Made by a program: the position numbers and the translations under genes
In this document: one piece after another, positions 44,790 through 54,317 of the stretch
How positions within the stretch are numbered: position 1 is the first letter of the stretch
How the letters are laid out: every line of letters begins with the position of its first letter
Assembly (NCBI RefSeq): GCF_014653195.1
Contig: NZ_BNAH01000001.1
Span: forward strand, 1-64,000
Reading direction: 5' to 3'
Origin: Thalassotalea profundi
Lineage (GTDB): Bacteria; Pseudomonadota; Gammaproteobacteria; Enterobacterales; Alteromonadaceae
DNA: 64,000 nucleotides
The notes under the pieces: model-generated
What the model was told of the DNA's origin: nothing
Databases searched by the model: none
The model's input: only the letters and a program-made list of their open reading frames with translations

Positions 44790-45806
44790 ATGCGATTAAT
44801 TGAAAAAGTTTGGTTTTATCAACACCCAGCTAAGTGGCTATTGGTGCCATTATTATTTCCTTTGTCGCTCGTTTTTTATTTATTAACAAGTTTAAGACTG
44901 TTTTTATATAAGAGTGGTATTAAGCGTTCAATTAAACCGATTTTACCTGTGGTAGTTGTGGGAAATATTGGTATTGGAGGTAATGGAAAAACTCCCGTCG
45001 TTATTTTTTTGATTGAGCAATGTCAGCGAATGGGAATAAATGTTGGTGTTATTAGCCGTGGCTATGGTGGTAAAGCTCAGCACTACCCCTATTTACTTGA
45101 TGAGACCTCAACGGCAATAGAAGCAGGAGATGAACCCTATCTTATCTACCAGCGTTGTAATGTACCTGTTGTTGTTGGCGCTGATCGTATTAAAAGTGCA
45201 GCGTTACTTGCTGAGCATGGTTGTCAGTTAATTATTTCTGACGATGGCTTGCAACACTATCGTTTACAACGAAGTTTAGAAATTATAGTAATCGATGGTA
45301 AAAGGCTTTTTGGTAATGGACTTCTATTACCCGCAGGCCCTTTACGCGAATGTACTTCGCGATTAACAACTACGCCACATTTAATTGTTAATGGTCAGTT
45401 ATCATTAATTGATAAAGTTAATTTTCCCTATGTTTCTATGGAACTTACTGCAAGTAAGGTTATTAACCTTAAGTCGGGAGAGGTTATATCCATTGACGCT
45501 TTTTGTGCACAGTATGATAAAGTAAATGCTATTGCTGGCATTGGAGATCCTCAACGTTTTTTTAATACATTAACTCAACTTGGATTAAGCATTGAAAGTT
45601 GTGAAGGTTTTGTTGATCATCAAACGTATAGCCAATCAAGTTTTGACAGATTTAACGAGAATATTCCATTATTAATGACAGAAAAAGATGCGGTTAAATG
45701 TTATACGTTTTCTCAAGCGCATTGGTGGTATTTACCGGTAGATGCCAGTTTTAATGATGAAATAAATAGTTTAATTAATGATATTAAAAACTTAGTAAAT
45801 ACTTAA
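44790..45806 (+). CDS. lpxK: Tetraacyldisaccharide 4'-kinase
   Basis: Phosphorylates the 4' position of the lipid A precursor at the inner membrane. The 338-residue protein has an N-terminal membrane-associated helix and a P-loop (GNIGIGGNGKTP), then GVISRGYGG, AGDEP and ISDDGLQHYRLQR motifs typical of LpxK. It lies 35 bp after msbA. Confidence 0.96.
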   Translation: MRLIEKVWFYQHPAKWLLVPLLFPLSLVFYLLTSLRLFLYKSGIKRSIKPILPVVVVGNIGIGGNGKTPVVIFLIEQCQRMGINVGVISRGYGGKAQHYPYLLDETSTAIEAGDEPYLIYQRCNVPVVVGADRIKSAALLAEHGCQLIISDDGLQHYRLQRSLEIIVIDGKRLFGNGLLLPAGPLRECTSRLTTTPHLIVNGQLSLIDKVNFPYVSMELTASKVINLKSGEVISIDAFCAQYDKVNAIAGIGDPQRFFNTLTQLGLSIESCEGFVDHQTYSQSSFDRFNENIPLLMTEKDAVKCYTFSQAHWWYLPVDASFNDEINSLINDIKNLVNT

Positions 45807-45858
45807 TTAAGTGTTTATGAGTATTTTATAAAATATAAGTAGAGATAAGAGAACACTA

Positions 45859-46044
45859 ATGGCCTTCGATATTAAATTATTAGAAATTTTAGCGTGCCCA
45901 GTTTGTAAAGGAAAACTAGATTATAACAAAGAGCGAAAAGAGCTTATTTGTAATTTTGATCGTTTAGTTTATAACATTGTTGACGATATACCTGTGCTTT
46001 TAGAAAGTGAAGCACATCGCTTAACTGATACCGAAAACACATAG
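45859..46044 (+). CDS. ycaR: Trm112-family small zinc-binding protein (YcaR)
   Basis: A 61-residue protein starting [20 protein letters not shown] and ending in a DDIPVLLE segment. Trm112 proteins activate methyltransferases in eukaryotes; the bacterial role is unclear. The CPVC pair and a later cysteine are present. It lies between lpxK and kdsB, as in E. coli. Confidence 0.92.
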   Translation: MAFDIKLLEILACPVCKGKLDYNKERKELICNFDRLVYNIVDDIPVLLESEAHRLTDTENT

Positions 46045-46053
46045 AGTAATATT

Positions 46054-46821
46054 ATGTCTTTTGTTGTAATTATTCCTGCTCGGTATGAGTCGTCTCGATT
46101 ACCGGGAAAAGTGCTTGCTGATATTGCTGGCAAACCAATGATCCAATGGGTTGTTGAAAAGGCAAAAAGTAGCGGGGCAAGTAAAGTTATTGTCGCAACA
46201 GATAATGATAAAGTAGCATTGGCTGTTGAAGGATTTGGGGGAGAAGTTTGTCGAACGCGAGCAGATCACCAGTCGGGTACTGAACGTTTAGCTGAAGTTG
46301 TAGAACTATATCAATTTCCAGCTGATCAAGTGATTGTTAATGTACAAGGAGACGAGCCTTTTATTCCACCTGAAAATATTAGTCAGGTAGCCCATAATTT
46401 ATCAAATCAATCAAAGGCTAGAATGTCTACACTATCAATGACTATTGATGATGTAGAAGAAGCGATCAACCCTAATGCAGTTAAAGTGTTATGTGATAAA
46501 GACGGCTATGCATTATATTTTAGCCGCGCAACTATTCCATATGATCGAAATCGCTTTTTAAACAAGGACAGCATCACAGAAATAGGTAGTTTCTATCAAC
46601 GTCATATTGGTATTTATGCTTATCGTGCAGGATTTATAACAGACTATGTCACTTGGCCAGCGAGTCAACTAGAGCAAATTGAATCTTTAGAGCAATTAAG
46701 GGTGCTATGGCAAGGTGAAAAAATTCATGTGGCAGTTGCACAAACGCGATTACCGGTTGAAGGCGTAGATACACCAGAGGACCTTGAAAAGGCCAGAAAG
46801 TTTGCTCAGAGCTTTAACTAA
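46054..46821 (+). CDS. kdsB: 3-deoxy-manno-octulosonate cytidylyltransferase
   Basis: Makes CMP-Kdo for LPS inner-core synthesis. The 255-residue cytoplasmic protein has the nucleotidyltransferase start [27 protein letters not shown] and [15 protein letters not shown] motifs. It follows ycaR by 9 bp and ends the msbA-lpxK-ycaR-kdsB cluster. Confidence 0.97.
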   Translation: MSFVVIIPARYESSRLPGKVLADIAGKPMIQWVVEKAKSSGASKVIVATDNDKVALAVEGFGGEVCRTRADHQSGTERLAEVVELYQFPADQVIVNVQGDEPFIPPENISQVAHNLSNQSKARMSTLSMTIDDVEEAINPNAVKVLCDKDGYALYFSRATIPYDRNRFLNKDSITEIGSFYQRHIGIYAYRAGFITDYVTWPASQLEQIESLEQLRVLWQGEKIHVAVAQTRLPVEGVDTPEDLEKARKFAQSFN

Positions 46822-46973
46822 AGTGATTCTTTTTTCATAATAGTTTTAGGAAAATGTATTACTAGAGTTGATAAACCAACATTGAATTTAGTATATACCT
46901 TTTCCTAACTAACATATTCTTTTTTATTTTCATTATATTGATTTGTATCACATTTTATTCATATATGCTTAGG

Positions 46974-46979
46974 TATAAT
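46974..46979 (+). promoter_or_regulatory. Candidate -10 box of the DUF3083 gene
   Basis: Perfect TATAAT 35 bp before the ATG at 47014; no strong -35 is visible. Confidence 0.4.
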
Positions 46980-47013
46980 AACAAGCAATTATAATCATAG
47001 ATGGATATATATT

Positions 47014-48126
47014 ATGCCTATTTCACGTGCTCGTAGCACCCAACATAAAGTCTTCATACCTAAATCAGCGCGTAGCAATCAGTATATTATGGTTAAACTT
47101 CCGCTAACGGACGCATTTGTTGCTAAACATGCGAAACTTATTAATAAAGACAGTGAACAACCATACAAGGCGCTTTATCAAAACCTTGAAGAAAGCTTTT
47201 TTGAAATAAACAATAAGCATGATATTGAAAGTGGGCAATTTATTGCTAGCGATAAATTTGTACGTGTACGTTATAGCCCTGAAAGACTGACGGTAGAAAC
47301 TACACAACAAATATTGTTTTTGTATAATCCGCGTAATCATTATAGTCAAAACAGTTATATAACGGGTGAAAAGCAAGTAGAAAAAATCACTTTGTTATAT
47401 CTAGCTAATGGTGATGATGTTCGCGTGGACTCAGCTAAGTTTCATCAAAGAGTCTCTAATGCATTAAAAGAGTTTATGGAAAAAATTGGCGCTCAAGAGA
47501 ATACGGTGCGTTTTTGTGATCACCAGCATTTAACGTACGACTTGTTTGCTAAAGATAAAGGTGTTACAGGCACTACTGCTCATAAATTTAGAACGATTAA
47601 AAACCGCTATGCGGTAGACGAAGTCACCATGCCTGAAAAAAGAGATGTGTTAACTTACGTTGTTGCTGATATTCCTGTAAATCGTCGTATTAAAAATTTA
47701 GTTGATTTTGATAAATCAACTAATGAACCTTATCAAGCGCTTTATAATGAAGTTAATCTTGCTGTGTCTGCGGCGGCAAAGCAGTTTGGGTTAACTGATG
47801 GTGCAGTTATCGCCAATGATAAATTTCCTATTGTTCGTTCAAGAGATAAGTTAAGAATTAAAGCTGATGGAGAAATTTTAAAGTTAGGTTTTAATCCTTT
47901 TGAACCTTGTAACACAATTTCGTTTATTAGTGATGGTAATGACTTGGTTGATTCAATACAAATAGTCTTTGTTGCCACAAAAGATGATAAAACAAGTTAT
48001 GGTTATGGTAAGTTTTTGAACCATGTTGAACTGGCGTTACGTTCAGTGGCAAGTAAACTTAATTATATCAATGAACGCGAAGAATTAGTCGTTCGTGTAC
48101 ACCAACATATTGGTTATGATTTATAA
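47014..48126 (+). CDS. DUF3083-family protein with internal duplication
   Basis: A 370-residue cytoplasmic protein without signal or membrane segments. I believe it is the DUF3083 family, restricted mainly to Alteromonadales. The two halves (about 20-170 and 200-370) are related: QPYKALY at 49-55 aligns with EPYQALY at 228-234, ASDKF at 78-82 with ANDKF at 257-261, and HQHLTYDL at 160-167 with HQHIGYDL at 363-370. The conserved HQHxxYDL suggests a bound ligand or metal, but no enzyme class fits. It stands alone, with its own promoter and terminator. Confidence 0.75.
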   Translation: MPISRARSTQHKVFIPKSARSNQYIMVKLPLTDAFVAKHAKLINKDSEQPYKALYQNLEESFFEINNKHDIESGQFIASDKFVRVRYSPERLTVETTQQILFLYNPRNHYSQNSYITGEKQVEKITLLYLANGDDVRVDSAKFHQRVSNALKEFMEKIGAQENTVRFCDHQHLTYDLFAKDKGVTGTTAHKFRTIKNRYAVDEVTMPEKRDVLTYVVADIPVNRRIKNLVDFDKSTNEPYQALYNEVNLAVSAAAKQFGLTDGAVIANDKFPIVRSRDKLRIKADGEILKLGFNPFEPCNTISFISDGNDLVDSIQIVFVATKDDKTSYGYGKFLNHVELALRSVASKLNYINEREELVVRVHQHIGYDL

Positions 48127-48151
48127 TTTATATTAGATTTTGAATGAAAAG

Positions 48152-48187
48152 AAAGGGAAGTTAACAGCGGTTAACTTCCCTTTTTTA
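48152..48187. terminator. Bidirectional intrinsic terminator
   Basis: Perfect 14-bp stem (AAAGGGAAGTTAAC) with a four-base loop and T-tract, between the DUF3083 gene and the convergent DUF6172 gene. Confidence 0.9.
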
Positions 48188-48213
48188 TAATATGTTGTCG
48201 ATGGTCTATAACT

Positions 48214-48519
48214 TTAGTCTTGATCAGCTTGATCAAGTGAAGACATACGGTGGCCTGGTTTTGCTATAATCTCAAGATAAAACGATTCAAGTTCAAGCTT
48301 GTCGGCTTCATCAATACATTTATTAATGGCAGATAAGTGTATTTCTTTCGCATCGTCTTTTGTTTTTCCGTATTGGCAATCGAAGTCTAAATAATCAGCG
48401 CCTTCAGGTAATGTTTTATTACGCTCACGTTTAATATATTTTTTGACTTCATGTTTAATCGCATCAACCAAGCGTGGGCGTTTAATTTTTTCGTGAACGA
48501 GTGAAAACGTTTTTTTCAT
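48214..48519 (-). CDS. DUF6172-family protein
   Basis: A 101-residue cytoplasmic protein that I believe is DUF6172: MKKTFSLVHEKIKRPRLVDA, then a DFDCQYG segment and a charged C-terminus. The ATG at 48519 with AGGA upstream is better than the in-frame TTG at 48537. The function is unknown. Confidence 0.7.
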   Translation of the reverse strand: MKKTFSLVHEKIKRPRLVDAIKHEVKKYIKRERNKTLPEGADYLDFDCQYGKTKDDAKEIHLSAINKCIDEADKLELESFYLEIIAKPGHRMSSLDQADQD

Positions 48520-48798
48520 AACAATCCTAATGACCAAGTAATGTCGAGATAAATACGGGTGATGAACCCAAGTGAGCCTATTATAACTGATAAATACAAT
48601 GAAGAGATTAAATAGTTAAATAAAAACATATTTATAAGCATTCCACATAAAGATGCAGGATTCAACTGGAATTATAAACGAATTTAGTCACGGATTTATT
48701 GCTCAAGATCCAATCTAAGTTTTCAGCGAACAGTATCAATTTAACCTATTTATCGGTTACAGTTTAGTGCTTAAAAGTAACCTCAATAAAAGCGATTA

Positions 48799-49530
48799 AT
48801 GAAAATACACTCTTCTCTTGTTATAAAATTATTTAAAAAAGGCTTCTGGGATATGTTACCGCTAAATTTGGCGGTTATTCCTTGGGGGATATTATGTGGT
48901 TCCCTTGCTATTCAACGTGACTTTACTGTACTTGAAGCGCTACTCATGCCTTTAATCGTATTTGCCGGTTCTGCACAATTGGTTGCTACTGAGCTTATCG
49001 CTAACAATGCACCATTGGCCACCATTTTATTTACCACCTTTATTATTAGTTCTCGTCACTTTCTGTATGGCTTAGCATTTCGCGATAAAATATCAAAATT
49101 ACCAACTAAATGGCGGCTTAGCTTAGGTTTTTTGTTAACGGATGAACTCTTTGCTCTCTCGGGTGATAACAAAGCGTTTAAAGGGGTTTATCGACTTTTT
49201 TATGCATTAGCCGCAGGCGGTAGTTTTTATTTATGTTGGTTACTGTGGAATATTATTGGTATTTTTGCGGGTGCATACTTACCTGACTTAACGACATTAG
49301 GTTTAGATTTTGCTATTGCCGTTACCTTTATTGCTTTAGTTATTCCAAGTGTGACTAATTTTCCTATGCTTATTACTGTGCTTGTTGCGGGAATTTCTGC
49401 TGTTGTGTTTAAGTTATGGCAATGGCAATTAGATTTGGTTGCCGCATCATTGCTGGGAATGTATGCAGGTTATATTAGCTATAATATTCAGGCTAAATTT
49501 TCTTTAGCACAAACGGCTAAGGAGAAGTAA
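48799..49530 (+). CDS. azlC: AzlC-family branched-chain amino acid exporter, large subunit
   Basis: A 243-residue inner-membrane protein with about seven to eight helices and the AzlC pattern (PLNLAVIPWGILCG, AGSAQLVATELI, SSRHFLYGLAFR). With the small subunit encoded 4 bp downstream it forms a two-part exporter of branched-chain or related amino acids. Confidence 0.92.
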   Translation: MKIHSSLVIKLFKKGFWDMLPLNLAVIPWGILCGSLAIQRDFTVLEALLMPLIVFAGSAQLVATELIANNAPLATILFTTFIISSRHFLYGLAFRDKISKLPTKWRLSLGFLLTDELFALSGDNKAFKGVYRLFYALAAGGSFYLCWLLWNIIGIFAGAYLPDLTTLGLDFAIAVTFIALVIPSVTNFPMLITVLVAGISAVVFKLWQWQLDLVAASLLGMYAGYISYNIQAKFSLAQTAKEK

Positions 49531-49534
49531 TAAC

Positions 49535-49846
49535 ATGACATTACTCACTATTTTCTTACTGGCACTCATTACTTTTACCACGCGCTATTTGTTTTTACAT
49601 CCTAAAATTCCTGTGAGACTAGGCCCTAAAATGATCCGCTTTTTAAGCTTTAGTGCACCAGCGGTACTAACGGCTATTTGGGTGCCTATTATTTTTGTAC
49701 AACAAGGACAATTCATTCAATCTTGGACAAATCCATATTTAGTTGCTGCAACTGTTGGCGTAATTACAGCGGCTAAAAGTAAAAGTGTCTATCTGACGTT
49801 GTTTATCAGTATGGCTGTTTTTATTGTCATGCGTGTTGGCTTATAA
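49535..49846 (+). CDS. azlD: AzlD-family exporter, small subunit
   Basis: A 103-residue protein with three to four helices and the AzlD pattern (ITFTTRYLFL, RFLSFSAPAVLTAIWVP). It directly follows azlC, its partner. Confidence 0.9.
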   Translation: MTLLTIFLLALITFTTRYLFLHPKIPVRLGPKMIRFLSFSAPAVLTAIWVPIIFVQQGQFIQSWTNPYLVAATVGVITAAKSKSVYLTLFISMAVFIVMRVGL

Positions 49847-49920
49847 AAAGAGATGAACCTTTCTAGTCTTTAATTCGTCTATGGGGTACAAGTCGTTATA
49901 AAGGGCGAAAAAATTCTAAT

Positions 49921-50454
49921 ATGGAACAAGCAAAAGTAGAATTACTGGTGATTGAAATGCAGCAAGGCAGTGAACCTGCATTTAAAGAAGTATTCGATTA
50001 CTTTCAACCAATGCTTTTGCGCTTTGCCTACAAAACTTGTCGAAATGAGCAAATGGCGAAAGATGCTGTGCAAAATAGCTGGTTAAAAATAGTAACATCT
50101 ATTAAGAAGTTAGAAGATCCAAGAAGGTTCAAAAGTTGGATTTACCAAATGGTTCGCTGGCAAAGCTTAGATTTAATCAAAAAGGCAAATAATGAAAAGA
50201 TTGATTTTACAGATATGGAAGTTAATGAAGGGGAGCTAAATTCAAATAAAGTAGATGAAAAAGAAAATTCATTATTAGCCATTATAGATCTATTACCTGA
50301 TATAGACCGTCAAGCTATTTACCTTTTTTATTTGGAACAAATGCCAATTAAAGATATTGCCATTATTTTATCTATACCAATTGGCACAGTTAAATCTCGA
50401 CTTAATCGAGCACGAAATACACTGAAAGTTAAACTGCAATCGTTAGGAGAGTAA
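49921..50454 (+). CDS. ECF-type RNA polymerase sigma factor
   Basis: A 177-residue sigma-70-family protein with region 2 (about 20-90; AKDAVQNSWLKIV, FKSWIYQMVRWQSLDLIK) and region 4 (about 115-170; LLPDIDRQAIYLFYLEQMPIKDIA, GTVKSRLNRAR). It is separated by 1 bp from a small membrane protein, the usual layout of an ECF sigma factor and its controller. The regulon is unknown. Confidence 0.92.
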   Translation: MEQAKVELLVIEMQQGSEPAFKEVFDYFQPMLLRFAYKTCRNEQMAKDAVQNSWLKIVTSIKKLEDPRRFKSWIYQMVRWQSLDLIKKANNEKIDFTDMEVNEGELNSNKVDEKENSLLAIIDLLPDIDRQAIYLFYLEQMPIKDIAIILSIPIGTVKSRLNRARNTLKVKLQSLGE

Positions 50455-50455
50455 T

Positions 50456-50845
50456 ATGAATTTAGATGAAAGAATTAAACAAGAATTGAGTGATGAAGCC
50501 GAGCATTTGGACCAGTTACTAACCCAAGACCAAGGTATATTTTCGATGCTTGCTAATGCTTATAAAGGGTCATTAGGGCGATGGTTAGTTATTGTCACTG
50601 TTGCAGCGTTACTTGTTTCTGGATTGATGTTGTATTCTGGGTATCAGTTCTTTTTTATTGAAGGAGATAGTGCTTTTAAACTTCAATGGGGATTAACCTT
50701 ACTATTAGCGACTATGGTGCAAATAGCGTTAAAAATGTGGTCTTTTATGGAAATGAATCGCCAGTCTAGCTTACGGGAAATTAAACGTTTAGAACTTATG
50801 GTAGAAACGCTTATTAATAAAATAAGTAATGAAAAAACGGGTTAA
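50456..50845 (+). CDS. Small membrane protein linked to the ECF sigma factor (DUF6768-like)
   Basis: A 129-residue protein with a soluble acidic N-terminus (about 1-40), two transmembrane helices (about 43-63 and 75-95) and a C-terminal amphipathic helix. The start MNLDERIKQEL recalls DUF6768 proteins. Being coupled to the sigma gene, it is the likely membrane anti-sigma factor, though no classical zinc anti-sigma motif is present. Confidence 0.65.
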   Translation: MNLDERIKQELSDEAEHLDQLLTQDQGIFSMLANAYKGSLGRWLVIVTVAALLVSGLMLYSGYQFFFIEGDSAFKLQWGLTLLLATMVQIALKMWSFMEMNRQSSLREIKRLELMVETLINKISNEKTG

Positions 50846-50952
50846 AATTCTACTTTGTCGACGTTTGTTTACTTCTTATCGATAAATACTTGTCATAGAG
50901 GTTTATTCGCTTTTATTATAAAGGGGAATTTATCTAAGGAATTAAAGTAATA

Positions 50953-52392
50953 ATGAATTTTAAATCAGCCTTAACTGCCGTTGCAATAGTGAGTGCATTA
51001 GCACTTTCAAACCAAACTTTGGCAGCAGATGAAAAAAATAACGATGAGAAAAAAGAGCAAGCCTCAAGTTGGTTAAACCTATCTCAAGGTGAATTAAAAG
51101 CGGTAGAAGCTTATGCAACAAACTATAAAGAGTTTATCTATAATGCACCTACAGAGTTAACGTTTGTTAAAGAAGCGATTAAACGCGCTGAAGCGAATGG
51201 TTTTAAACGTTTAACTGAAAAAAGTAATTTAAAGCCAGGTGCTCGATTTTATGATGTAAACCGTGATCGTGCTATTTCATTAATTGTTATTGGTAAAAAG
51301 GGCTTACAGCAAGGTACTCGTATTGTTGGTTCACATATTGACTCTCCGCGCTTAGAATTAAAAGGCCGTCCACTTTATGAAAAGCAAAAATTTGCATTAT
51401 TTCAAACCTATGTTCATGGCGGAATTAAAAGCTATCAGTGGGTTAATATTCCATTAGCGTTAGTGGGGCGTGTTGATAAAAAAGATGGAACGGTTGTTGA
51501 AATATCTATGGGGTTTGATGAAAAAGATCCTATTTTAATGGTGCCAGATCTTGCTCCACATGTTGATCACCCTAACCGCAATCGAACAAGTCGCGATGTT
51601 ATACAAAAAGAAGAGCTTGATGTCATTATTGCGTCTAAGCCTGACTTTGAAAAATCAATTAAACAGGTAGTAGAAGATTACTTAACAGCTAATTACAACA
51701 TTAGCGTAGAAGATTTTGTTTCAGCTGAATTAGCCTTAGTGCCAGCGATGAAACCAAGAGATGTTGGCTTTGATCGTAGCATGATCGCTGCCTATGGCCA
51801 TGATGATAAAGCTGCATCTATTGCCTCTGTTGCTGCAATTATGGAACAAAAATTACCAGAGTATACCTCTATCGCTTTTCTTGTTGATAATGAAGAAGTG
51901 GGGAATATTAATAATACAGGCGCAAAGTCTAGTTACTTAGTCGATCTATTAAGTGGCATGCTTTATAACCAGCAAGGCAAAGACTATAACGAGTATAATC
52001 TGAGAAAGTTATTAAGAAATACTAAAGTGGTTTCTACTGATGTTAACCCAGGTGTTCACCCAACTTGGTCAGGTGTTTGGGAATTAGGTAATGCGCCACG
52101 TTTAGGAAATGGTATCAATATCAAACTTTACGGTGGTGGGTTTAATGCCAATTCTGAGTACACCGCATGGACACGTAATTACTTGGACGAGAATAACATT
52201 AAGTGGCAAACTTCTACATACAAAGGAAAGGCTTCTGGCGGTACTATCGGAAGTTCATTATCGGACGATAATATGGAAGTTATTGATTTTGGTGTACCGA
52301 TTTTATCTATACATTCGCCGTATGCTGTTGGCTCTAAGGTTGATTTATACTCACTTTACAAAGCAATGTCGGCATTCTTTGCGCAGAAGTAG
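50953..52392 (+). CDS. Exported M18-family zinc aminopeptidase
   Basis: A 479-residue aminopeptidase with the M18 signature: GSHIDSPRLELKG (zinc ligands H and D), DNEEVGN (catalytic and metal-binding glutamates) and, near the C-terminus, SIHSP with a histidine ligand. Unlike ordinary cytosolic M18 enzymes it has a clear signal peptide (residues 1-24, ending TLA) followed by a Lys/Glu-rich linker, so it should act in the periplasm or outside. It stands alone and ends at a terminator. Confidence 0.9.
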   Translation: MNFKSALTAVAIVSALALSNQTLAADEKNNDEKKEQASSWLNLSQGELKAVEAYATNYKEFIYNAPTELTFVKEAIKRAEANGFKRLTEKSNLKPGARFYDVNRDRAISLIVIGKKGLQQGTRIVGSHIDSPRLELKGRPLYEKQKFALFQTYVHGGIKSYQWVNIPLALVGRVDKKDGTVVEISMGFDEKDPILMVPDLAPHVDHPNRNRTSRDVIQKEELDVIIASKPDFEKSIKQVVEDYLTANYNISVEDFVSAELALVPAMKPRDVGFDRSMIAAYGHDDKAASIASVAAIMEQKLPEYTSIAFLVDNEEVGNINNTGAKSSYLVDLLSGMLYNQQGKDYNEYNLRKLLRNTKVVSTDVNPGVHPTWSGVWELGNAPRLGNGINIKLYGGGFNANSEYTAWTRNYLDENNIKWQTSTYKGKASGGTIGSSLSDDNMEVIDFGVPILSIHSPYAVGSKVDLYSLYKAMSAFFAQK

Positions 52393-52406
52393 ACAGTTAA
52401 GTTAGT

Positions 52407-52430
52407 AAAGGGATCGTTTGATCCCTTTTT
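52407..52430. terminator. Intrinsic terminator after the M18 peptidase gene
   Basis: Perfect stem AAAGGGATC with a four-base loop and a run of T. It also faces the convergent acyltransferase gene. Confidence 0.85.
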
Positions 52431-52464
52431 GTCTTTAATATCTATAACTTAAACGTAATTACTA

Positions 52465-53586
52465 CTAAACGTGATCTATATCATTGGCTGTTAATGATTT
52501 TTTTGCAAAAACCGGGTTTGCATACATCGTTAATAGCCAGCGTTTTTGAACTTCGCTTAAATCTTTAACACGTTCGAGTAATTGTGGAATAAGCTCATTT
52601 TCAGGAATTTCGTTATGGAGTACTTGATAGGCTGATTGGTTGCTTTCGTAGAGTTTATAATTATTGATTATTTGCCTGTCAATTTCTGCGGCTATAGCTT
52701 TACTATCAGTAAAGTCACCAATAATTGGATCACCAAAGGCGATATGTATGCGACCTTTTTGACCCACAATACCTTGGGTAATACTTTTTAAATCTTCATC
52801 GGCAGTCTTTTTATAATCACCATTAGTTTCTTTTTGAGCTAATTCAATGGCTTTATCATGATCGCAAGGATCGAACTCATAAGAAATTGATACAGGAACT
52901 ATATTTAATTCGGCTAAATAATCACTAATAGGCATTGCTTTATCTTTATTTAACAACAACATTGAGATAAGGGCGGCGTTAGTTTTATCCATTCCATCTT
53001 TAGCACGACCTTCACGCTGAGCTATCCAAATGTTTTGCTGATTATCAGTTAGGCTATGATGGATATAAGCAGATAATGTTTTTGACGCAGTTAACATCTC
53101 TCGTTTTGTTTTTTCGCTGCGTTTTACAATAAAGCTTTTATTAATCCGCATTAAATCAGCAACCCACGTTTTATGTAATAAATTATCACCAACGGCGGCT
53201 TCTACAGTTTTTGCATTACATTTAAATAAGGCCCAATTAATCAAAGCGACATCTAAAACAATATCTCTATGATTGCTTATAAAAAGTATTGGCTTATTAA
53301 AATCTAAGTTATCAACACCATCATACGAGAAACCTTTGGTAGAATTCTCGACAAGCTTATGTAGATATTTGGCTACGTGGAGTTGAATATCATCGATAGT
53401 ACGCCAATTTTTTATTTTCTTCTTCAAAGACCATTGTACTATTTTACGCGTTAAAGAAGGAAAGCGCTTAGTTAATTTAGGTACTAAAAATGTGGCTATC
53501 GCGTTAATGAGTTCAGGTTCATTGGCAAGCTTTTTCAATACATCTACAACCTCATTATCACGATAAGGTCGAATATCTTCAAACAT
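52465..53586 (-). CDS. PlsC-like phospholipid/glycerolipid acyltransferase
   Basis: A 373-residue protein with an acyltransferase domain (about 85-290). The active-site block is ISNHRDIVLD (His and Asp spaced slightly wider than classical HX4D), and the acceptor-binding block is IAQREGRAKDG. I see no obvious membrane helix. Members are annotated as 1-acyl-glycerol-3-phosphate acyltransferases; the exact acyl acceptor is unknown. Single gene. Confidence 0.82.
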   Translation of the reverse strand: MFEDIRPYRDNEVVDVLKKLANEPELINAIATFLVPKLTKRFPSLTRKIVQWSLKKKIKNWRTIDDIQLHVAKYLHKLVENSTKGFSYDGVDNLDFNKPILFISNHRDIVLDVALINWALFKCNAKTVEAAVGDNLLHKTWVADLMRINKSFIVKRSEKTKREMLTASKTLSAYIHHSLTDNQQNIWIAQREGRAKDGMDKTNAALISMLLLNKDKAMPISDYLAELNIVPVSISYEFDPCDHDKAIELAQKETNGDYKKTADEDLKSITQGIVGQKGRIHIAFGDPIIGDFTDSKAIAAEIDRQIINNYKLYESNQSAYQVLHNEIPENELIPQLLERVKDLSEVQKRWLLTMYANPVFAKKSLTANDIDHV

Positions 53587-53913
53587 TTAACTATCTCTAA
53601 TCTTCATTAATAGGTGATCTATAATAGACAGCATTGTAACTGATATTAATGTGAAATATAGATAAAAGGATGAAATAATCTTAACGTTAGTTATAAAATT
53701 TTTACGACTGTTTTAGTTATTTATAATTTTCTAAAGTAAATTATTACTGATGATTTTTATATTTATTGTTTAGCACAAAAATTTTTGAATATTAATTCGT
53801 TGTAATAATAGGGGCTTGTAATATTTATTTAATTATTTCACTTTTTTTACTTGCGTTTTTTGGGTTTAACCCCAAGTCTTATAGTGAGTAACAAATATAA
53901 AAAGGAAAACCAA
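53587..53913. other. Divergent region between the acyltransferase and hpf
   Basis: About 330 bp, very AT-rich, without a supportable ORF. Near 53859-53873 a small hairpin (TTGGG and CCCAA) precedes the hpf ribosome site. No strong consensus promoter is visible. Confidence 0.45.
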
Positions 53914-54270
53914 ATGAAGATAAATATTTCTGGTCACCACGTCGAAGTTACTAAATCTGTTAGAGAACATATTGAGGAAAAGTTCTCAAAAATAGCATCA
54001 CATTTCCCGACACTTATCTCGATAGATGTCATTCTTTCCAAAGTACACGGTAAGCACCATGTAGAGCTTACCACCAATTATGAGGGGGTACGAATTGCGA
54101 CAGAGTGCACAGATGCAGTAATGTATCCAGCCATTGCCAGTGCGATTAAAAAATTAGATTCAGCCCTTAAGCATAGAAAAGGTCAACTGAAAGCAAATTT
54201 ACATGCTAAGCCTACTTGTACCAGTGATGAAATTGCACATGAAAAAGTACAATCGCTTGATTTAGCTTAG
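53914..54270 (+). CDS. hpf: Ribosome hibernation promoting factor
   Basis: A 118-residue ribosome-binding protein that stabilises inactive ribosomes in stationary phase. MKINISGHHVEVTKSVREHIEEKF matches HPF in two adjoining parts (MKINISGHHVEV and TKSVREHIEEKF), and the core ends LKHRKGQLKA. A tail of about 20 residues beyond the short HPF form is present but lacks the long-form dimer domain. The ATG at 53914 has AAGGA upstream, so a longer frame from 53851 is rejected. Confidence 0.92.
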   Translation: MKINISGHHVEVTKSVREHIEEKFSKIASHFPTLISIDVILSKVHGKHHVELTTNYEGVRIATECTDAVMYPAIASAIKKLDSALKHRKGQLKANLHAKPTCTSDEIAHEKVQSLDLA

Positions 54271-54293
54271 TTACTATTCATTTATTCAGAGGA

Positions 54294-54317
54294 CGGGGAG
54301 CTTAGCTTCCCGTTTTT
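54294..54317 (+). terminator. Intrinsic terminator after hpf
   Basis: Stem CGGGGAGC with GCTTCCCG (one G-T pair), three-base loop, then five T. Confidence 0.85.

Noticed and set aside
46846..46908. 9-bp inverted repeat TTAGGAAAA and TTTTCCTAA after kdsB
   Set aside because: The 45-base loop is too long for a terminator, and no T-tract or promoter relation is clear.
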